From assembly GCA_016928865.1 (NCBI GenBank), contig JAFGJX010000038.1:1-53039 (forward strand): 53,039 nucleotides of DNA. The letters are read 5' to 3'. This document shows, one piece after another, positions 48,447 through 53,039 of the stretch (position 1 is its first letter; each line of letters opens with the position of its first letter). Source of the stretch: Spirochaetota bacterium (lineage in GTDB: Bacteria; Spirochaetota; UBA4802; UBA5550). Under the pieces are notes generated by a model. It searched no databases. It had not been told where the DNA came from and saw only the letters and a list, made by a program, of their open reading frames with translations. The position numbers and the translations under genes were made by a program.

Positions 48447-48692
48447 TTAGTCCAGTTTCGCCAGCCGGCTGGTATAGTGCGCCAGATTCATCTTCTGGTC
48501 GTTTTTCATCATGACATATATCTCTTCAGCGATTATTGAAGCGATCATCTCTTTTGCCGTGCCTTCGTCATGTCCGTTTTTTACAAGACGTTCAAATGCC
48601 TCTCGTGCCGCTGGCGGATCGTTATCGCTGATCTGCTTTTCAACAGTCTGCAACATGATTTTGTGTAAGTTAAGGTCTTCATCAATTGCCAT
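48447..48692 (-). CDS. DUF1841-like small helical protein
   Basis: From the ATG at 48692 (GGGAGG eight bases upstream) the protein has 81 residues. It is fully helical and acidic: NLHKIMLQTVEKQISDNDPPAAREAFERLVKNGHDEGTAKEMIASIIAEEIYVMMKN. The pattern 'H-x-IMLQ-VE-Q-x-x-DPP-x-REAF-RL' resembles DUF1841 proteins of unknown function, and the match is by memory only. An extension to 48725 is rejected. It is a stand-alone gene, convergent with oppD. The 268 bases upstream to the pirin gene hold nothing recognisable. Confidence 0.75.
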   Translation of the reverse strand: MAIDEDLNLHKIMLQTVEKQISDNDPPAAREAFERLVKNGHDEGTAKEMIASIIAEEIYVMMKNDQKMNLAHYTSRLAKLD

Positions 48693-48960
48693 GTTGTATT
48701 TCCTCCCGTATCCTTGGTTGGACAATGACGCCCGGTTAAGCAGCGCTTATGCCCGTCTATCATCCCTCCTGCTCAGTGTGCCATTGCGACGTTTACCTGA
48801 TTGCCTTATAGCAATTGTGTATTATGAATCGCCCCCGGGATGATATTGTGTGGATATCGATTGTCGAAATCCAGCTATTATATCACCATGCATGAAATAT
48901 TACAAGAATAATTCGTGCGAGTGAATCGATAGAGGATGGCGGTGTGTGATTCTCCGCCGG

Positions 48961-49866
48961 TTATTTATGCTTGATGAATGTCCCGTTTTGGTATTCTTGA
49001 AAAGCGATACGCAGCTCATCCGGTGTATTCATGACGATCGGTCCTCTCCATGCAACCGGCTCGCGGATCGGCCTGCCTGAGATGAGCAGGAACCGGGCAG
49101 GGCCGTTCTCAGCGGTTGCCTCTATCTGGTCTCCATCGCCGAAATAAACCAGGGTTCCATTCGATGAGTAAGGTGTGCGTTCATAATCGAAATAGTTAGC
49201 TCCTTCCTCTTCATACAAGCAGGGTGTATTCTGGTTGCAGAAGCTGCAGCTCCCCTCGATCATATATGCAAATACGGTGTATCCTTTTCGCGTCGGGTGG
49301 TTATATCGGGACGATGCAGGAAGCATAATGTCCAGATATTCAGGGTCTGTGACTATACCGCGGACCGGACCCTGCGTGCCGGTCACGGTGCCTGATATTA
49401 TCTTAATGGTAACGCCGCCATCAAATGTTATAACGGGTATCTCCGTACTTTTTACCTCGCGATAGCGCGGGTTCATCATCTTGTGAGACGCGGGCAGGTT
49501 GGCCCAGAGCTGGAACCCGTGCATTACGCCGTCGGCATCGCCCCGCGGCATTTCCTGGTGGATGATGCCGCTTCCTGCCGTCATCCACTGGACGTCGCCC
49601 GGTGATATTACCCCGCGGTTTTTCATACTGTCGCCGTGTTCTATATCGCCGCGAAGCACATAGGTGATCGTTTCAATCCCGCGGTGCGGGTGCCAGGGGA
49701 AGCCGTTGATATAATCAGCGGGATTTCCAGATCGAAAATCATCAAACAGAAGGAACGGGTCGAAAAGGGGCTTCGATTCGAAACCGATAGCTCTCTTGAG
49801 GCGTACGCCGGCGCCTTCCATCACAGGCTTGCTTTTGTAGACCTTCTGTATTTTTCTTGTTTCCAT
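48961..49866 (-). CDS. Pirin family protein (bicupin)
   Basis: From the ATG at 49866 the protein has 301 residues. The N-terminal cupin carries the metal site: FPWHPHRGIETITYVLRGDIEHGDS (two His and the following His) and MTAGSGIIHQEMP (His and Glu). Other pirin blocks are LFDPFLLFDDFR, HGFQLWANLPASHKMMNPRY and the C-terminal LLISGRPIREPVAWRGPIVMNTPDEL. Pirins include quercetinases and iron-dependent regulators, and the role here is unknown. An insert with CNQNTPCLYEEEG carries two Cys near residue 215. The upstream ribosome site is weak. Confidence 0.93.
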   Translation of the reverse strand: METRKIQKVYKSKPVMEGAGVRLKRAIGFESKPLFDPFLLFDDFRSGNPADYINGFPWHPHRGIETITYVLRGDIEHGDSMKNRGVISPGDVQWMTAGSGIIHQEMPRGDADGVMHGFQLWANLPASHKMMNPRYREVKSTEIPVITFDGGVTIKIISGTVTGTQGPVRGIVTDPEYLDIMLPASSRYNHPTRKGYTVFAYMIEGSCSFCNQNTPCLYEEEGANYFDYERTPYSSNGTLVYFGDGDQIEATAENGPARFLLISGRPIREPVAWRGPIVMNTPDELRIAFQEYQNGTFIKHK

Positions 49867-50020
49867 CAGGATCGGATCTCTTTCGATACAGTAAAATAAA
49901 TATACAATAATCATCGCAAATAATCAAACAGAAGTGGACATCACTCATCACATTATAATCGCTTTTTCACTCCTGGATGATGGCGCCGCACCCGATCCCG
50001 CTGCAGTGCGGGATTGATGA

Positions 50021-51535
50021 TCAAACATCATAATTTCTGTGCAAGTTCTTGTACGAAAGAGCTTCCAGAATATGGCTTTTTTCGATTTTATCAGCATATC
50101 CAAGGTCAGCAATTGTGCGACCGGTCTTGAGTATCTTAAAAAAGGAGCGCGCTGTGATGTTGGTCCGCTTCACGGCGAGTCCTAGCACCTCCTCCGCGTC
50201 GGGCGTACACCGGCAGTGGACTTTGATTTCCTGCTGCGTCATGCGCGAATTGTACCTGGTGGGGCTCATCCGGAAACGCCGATCCTGTATGTCACGTGCC
50301 ATCATGACCCGTTCCTTGATGCTTGCGGAACCCTCATGCGATCCGCTCGAGAGCAGGTCGTGGTATGGCACGCGACCGACCAGAACCTCGATGTCTATCC
50401 GATCGAGTATCGGCCCCGCTATCTTCTGGAAATAGCTTTTCACCTGGTGCGGGGGACATACGCAGGAGATGTCATTGTCGAAGAGGTAGCCGCACCGGCA
50501 GGGATTGCTAGCGGCGACGAGCATGAAGTCGGCGGGAAAGCGAAATGTACCGAAGGCCCTGGCCACCGTGATTTCGTAGTCTTCAAGTGGCTGTCTGAGG
50601 GCCTGTATAACATTATTCTTAAATTCGACAAATTCGTCCATGAAAAGGACTCCGTTGTGTGCGAGTGAAACTTCACCTACTGACGGGATTGTGCCGCCTC
50701 CGGTCAGGGCTACGTCGGAAGAGGTGTGGTGTGGTGATCGGAATGGAGGTAGGGTTTTAAGTCCATCGTTGCTTTTAAGCTCGCCTCCAACACTGTGAAT
50801 CATTGTGGTCTCGATGGCCTGTTCTTTGCTCAGTTGTGGCAGTACCGATGGAATCCGTTTGGCCAGCATGGTCTTTCCTGAGCCGGGTGCGCCATACAGG
50901 AGAATATTGTGATGACCTGCTGCGGCGATCTCAATCGCACGCTTTGCCGTTTCCTGTCCCCTGACATCAGAAAAATCCGGTCCTTCGATGCATCGGCCCG
51001 TGGACGCGCAGCCTTTGAATGATTGGCCCCTGCCATTCAGGACTTCAATTGTCTCGGCTATTGTCTTAACCGGAAAAACATCCACCTCGGGGATTGCAGC
51101 TGCTTCATGCCGGTTTTCAAAGGGGACTATCATTGATCGATATCCGCCACGATAAATGGCGATGGTCATTGATATGATGCCGCGAACCGGTTTGACTTTG
51201 CCATCCAGGGAAAGCTCTCCGACCATTGGTATTGCCGCCGGATCAACATCGGTCTGCCCGGATGCCCGTAGAATCGAGAGTGCAATGGGAAGATCGAAGG
51301 TCGCTCCCTGCTTCTTGAATCCTGCAGGCGCCAGGTTGACAACGAAGCTTTTTGGCGGGAAGTCAAATCCCGAGTTTTCGATGGCTGAGCGGATTCGCTC
51401 GCGTGACTCGCGTATCGTGGAATCGGGAAGACCAACAATGATGAAATTAGGCAGGCCGCGTATGATGTCTACCTCGACTTCGATTAACCGTGCATCGATG
51501 CCATGTATCCCAAACGATATGGATTTTGCCAGCAT
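50021..51535 (-). CDS. comM: YifB/ComM-type Mg-chelatase-like AAA+ ATPase
   Basis: This 504-residue protein has a Lon-like N-terminal domain (about 1-170: GLPNFIIVGLPDSTIRESRERIRSAI, NLAPAGFKKQGATFDLPIALSIL). An AAA+ core with Walker A GAPGSGKT at 215-222 and Walker B NGVLFMDEFVEF follows, with sensor AASNPCRCGY. Two Cys-rich motifs (NPCRCGYLFDNDISCVCPP) may bind zinc. The helical lid at the C-terminus contains ARSFFKILKTGRTIADLGYADKIEKSHILEAL. In other bacteria ComM is a helicase that extends branch migration during transformation. AGGAGG precedes the ATG. Confidence 0.95.
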   Translation of the reverse strand: MLAKSISFGIHGIDARLIEVEVDIIRGLPNFIIVGLPDSTIRESRERIRSAIENSGFDFPPKSFVVNLAPAGFKKQGATFDLPIALSILRASGQTDVDPAAIPMVGELSLDGKVKPVRGIISMTIAIYRGGYRSMIVPFENRHEAAAIPEVDVFPVKTIAETIEVLNGRGQSFKGCASTGRCIEGPDFSDVRGQETAKRAIEIAAAGHHNILLYGAPGSGKTMLAKRIPSVLPQLSKEQAIETTMIHSVGGELKSNDGLKTLPPFRSPHHTSSDVALTGGGTIPSVGEVSLAHNGVLFMDEFVEFKNNVIQALRQPLEDYEITVARAFGTFRFPADFMLVAASNPCRCGYLFDNDISCVCPPHQVKSYFQKIAGPILDRIDIEVLVGRVPYHDLLSSGSHEGSASIKERVMMARDIQDRRFRMSPTRYNSRMTQQEIKVHCRCTPDAEEVLGLAVKRTNITARSFFKILKTGRTIADLGYADKIEKSHILEALSYKNLHRNYDV

Positions 51536-51670
51536 GGGATTCTCCTCCTGGGTTCTCTGGTCGGTTGCAGTATAAACGAATGAGGGAGGTGAGCGATTAA
51601 AAAATTATTGCGGTTTCGTGGGGTTTTCTGGAGTATTTACGATGGTTTTATGCTAAATTGTTATAATAAT

Positions 51671-51683
51671 TTACTCTGACCCC
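51671..51683. repeat. Motif A copy (reverse) between comM and dus
   Basis: TTACTCTGACCCC is a reversed motif A in the 274-base gap upstream of dus. The rest of the gap is AT-rich with no gene. Confidence 0.75.
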
Positions 51684-51809
51684 GTAATTTATTGTCAATA
51701 ATTTATTTGCTTGATTTTTACCATGAAGACTTCCCCCTATTATTCAGGTATTGTTTTAAAAAATGCTAGAGCAGATGAATATGATCAATTAAATGTTTGT
51801 TAAAAAATT

Positions 51810-52745
51810 ATGATATATCTTGGTAAAATTAAAGTGGCTGGCAGGTTGATGCTTGCACCCATAGCGGGTTATACTGACTCTCCATATCGTAGAATAGCTA
51901 GACGTTATGGTGCTGGATTGGTTGTTACTGAATTAATCTCAGCTGAAGGTGTTGTGCGTAATAACCAGAAGACATTGGACCTGGCTGTTTTTCATGAAGA
52001 AGAACGGCCAGTTGCTGTGCAAATATTTGGTAATAATCCTATTATTATGGCGGAAGCTGCTGTAATAATTGAAAGTCTTGGTCCGGATATAATTGATATT
52101 AATATGGGGTGCCCAGCTCGCCGTATCTGTGCGTCGGGATCAGGTGCTGCTCTTTTATTGAACCCAAAGAAAATATATAATATTGCTGAAAGTATTGTTA
52201 AACGTGTACGGCTCCCTGTTTCTGCGAAGATAAGAATTGGTTGGGATCATTCATCGTTGAATTACTCTGACACTATTAAAGCCCTTGAAGATGGAGGTGT
52301 ATCTGCAGTGTTTGTACATGGCAGGACACGCGCCCAGCAATACGGGGGGAGTGCTGATTGGGATATAATACGAGATATTGTGCTGAGGTCGCATGGACCT
52401 ATAGTTGGTAATGGAGACATATCTACATATGATGAAGCGTGTAAACGTATGGAATATTCAGGTTGTCAAGCAGTAATGATTGGGCGTGCAGCGCTTGGTA
52501 ATCCATGGATTTTCTCTGGCGCCAAGCCATCAATGGAAGATGTGGTTAAACAAATTAAACAACATCTTGATCTTATGTTGGATTTTTATGGTGAACGTGG
52601 AATTATGCTTATGCGAAAGCACTTTGTTCGATATATCCATGCATTCAAGGGAGCTAAGCATATTCGTAAAGATTTGGTAATGGCGATTGACCGGGACAAA
52701 ATCCATGGAATACTTGACCAATTGATGGATTCAGATTCAAATTAG
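51810..52745 (+). CDS. dus: tRNA-dihydrouridine synthase (DusB-like)
   Basis: This 311-residue FMN enzyme reduces uridine to dihydrouridine in tRNA D-loops. Family blocks are LMLAPIAGYTDSPYRRIARRYGAGLVVTELISAEG (FMN site, about 14-48), PVAVQIFGNNP, IDINMGCPARRICASGSGAALL with the catalytic Cys in NMGCP, VSAKIRIGWD, VFVHGRTRAQQYGGSADW and GNGDISTYDEA. CQAVMIGRAALGNPWIF is also present. The coding sequence is clearly AT-richer in wobble positions than the genes around it, and no Shine-Dalgarno sequence precedes the ATG. Motif A copies flank the gene on both sides (51671 and 52770, opposite orientation). The gene may have been acquired. Confidence 0.94.
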   Translation: MIYLGKIKVAGRLMLAPIAGYTDSPYRRIARRYGAGLVVTELISAEGVVRNNQKTLDLAVFHEEERPVAVQIFGNNPIIMAEAAVIIESLGPDIIDINMGCPARRICASGSGAALLLNPKKIYNIAESIVKRVRLPVSAKIRIGWDHSSLNYSDTIKALEDGGVSAVFVHGRTRAQQYGGSADWDIIRDIVLRSHGPIVGNGDISTYDEACKRMEYSGCQAVMIGRAALGNPWIFSGAKPSMEDVVKQIKQHLDLMLDFYGERGIMLMRKHFVRYIHAFKGAKHIRKDLVMAIDRDKIHGILDQLMDSDSN

Positions 52746-52769
52746 AATAAGATCCTTCGATGTATAAGG

Positions 52770-52785
52770 AGGGTCAGAGTAAAAT
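52770..52785. repeat. Motif A copy downstream of dus
   Basis: AGGGTCAGAGTAAAAT lies 25 bases after the dus stop in forward orientation. Confidence 0.75.
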
Positions 52786-52834
52786 AAGCATAATATGTAT
52801 CTAGTATTCTATTGTATTTAATTTTTAAAAATGC

Positions 52835-52861
52835 TTTCTGATAATTTATTTTTATCAGAAA
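52835..52861. terminator. AT-rich bidirectional terminator candidate
   Basis: TTTCTGATAA (52835-52844) pairs perfectly with TTATCAGAAA (52852-52861) around a seven-base T-rich loop. It lies between the dus gene and the convergent truncated gene. Confidence 0.5.
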
Positions 52862-52910
52862 ATGTGAAAAGATGTTTTGAGATATGTTGATTAGTACATA
52901 AGGATTGTAT

Positions 52911-52935
52911 TCTCTCGATATTGTATGTCGAGAGA
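52911..52935. terminator. Stem-loop downstream of the truncated minus-strand gene
   Basis: TCTCTCGA (52911-52918) pairs with TCGAGAGA (52928-52935) around a nine-base loop, starting 13 bases past the stop codon of the minus-strand gene. No T-run follows, so termination is uncertain. Confidence 0.4.
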
Positions 52936-52947
52936 TATAATCCAGTA

Positions 52948-53039
52948 TTATGCGAGCACCCCATCTGGGAATATCCGTTTTCTGTATCTGGCTTCAATTT
53001 CCAGAAATTTCTCGACCCGTTCCTCAAAAGTAGCGCCCA
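52948..53039 (-). CDS. 3' end of a truncated gene, unknown product
   Basis: The last bases of the window encode about 29 C-terminal residues on the minus strand (GATFEERVEKFLEIEARY then RKRIFPDGVLA, stop at 52948). The helix-rich amphipathic pattern and good codon composition suggest a real gene end that continues beyond the window. A competing longer frame on the same strand that starts at 53027 has poor composition and is rejected. The product cannot be identified from so short a tail. Confidence 0.55.
   Translation of the reverse strand, partial: GATFEERVEKFLEIEARYRKRIFPDGVLA

Noticed and set aside
52818..53027. A 69-residue minus-strand open frame at the window end
   Set aside because: It runs through a repeat-free hairpin region with poor composition. 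The overlapping frame ending at 52948 has much more protein-like content.

Overview
The window reads as a chromosomal segment of a strictly anaerobic diderm (outer-membrane) bacterium that uses the folate-dependent Wood-Ljungdahl pathway. Outer-membrane barrel candidates, Sec signal peptides and LspA point to a diderm. The acs genes, two CooC-type ATPases, fhs and folD point to reductive acetyl-CoA metabolism. A seven-gene MoxR/Bat block, a DUF1207 protein, a CsgG-domain protein and loose lipoboxes fit an uncultured Spirochaetota best. Desulfobacterota or another anaerobic phylum cannot be excluded, and this placement is inference.

Layout: 1-1.7 kb holds a truncated gene end, a membrane protein, lspA and tRNA-Val(CAC). 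1.8-6 kb holds an archaeal-type SHMT with a QueD/PTPS protein, then a CooC ATPase divergent from an EFR1-type flavodoxin/ferredoxin and a DUF3786 protein. 6-8.8 kb holds a membrane class III cyclase and two flavodoxin-fold reductases, separated by clustered short repeats. 8.8-21.4 kb is one minus-strand block, acsV-cooC-folD-72aa-acsD-acsA-acsB-acsC, followed by two outer-membrane protein genes. Its head carries a perfect 46-bp palindrome that overlaps the predicted -10 box and touches the start codon. 21.5-24.1 kb holds an M48 protease and fhs. 24.2-26.6 kb is a small AT-rich accessory patch (RHH-like protein, Cys-rich mini-protein, DUF2934) ending in a HEAT-repeat protein. 26.6-33 kb holds amino-acid and peptide functions (AGCS symporter, M20 peptidase, CstA), a thymidylate synthase and a DUF72 protein. 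33.3-38.6 kb holds an MBL-fold hydrolase, a site-2 protease, class II aldolase, a CsgG-domain protein and a TlpA-like thioredoxin. 38.8-46 kb is the moxR-DUF58-(BatD-like)-batA-batB-batC-batD operon. 46-53 kb holds mazG, a lone oppD, pirin, comM, an AT-rich dus gene and a truncated gene end.

How the genes work together: fhs and folD supply the folate-bound C1 steps of the methyl branch. AcsA reduces CO2 to CO, AcsC/AcsD carry the methyl group on a corrinoid, and AcsB condenses methyl, CO and CoA. CooC ATPases are expected to serve nickel insertion, and AcsV is expected to reactivate the corrinoid. The methyltransferase acsE, methylene-THF reductase and formate dehydrogenase are not here and must be encoded elsewhere or replaced. 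CstA, the AGCS carrier and the M20 peptidase suggest that peptides and amino acids are also used.

The main unexplained structure is a dispersed two-part intergenic repeat: GGGGTCAGAGTAA (motif A) paired with the dyad ACCGATAACTATCGGT (motif B). It occurs at about ten places, enters three coding regions, supplies one stop codon, and is absent from the interiors of the acs and bat operons. No transposase gene and no CRISPR array was seen in the window.
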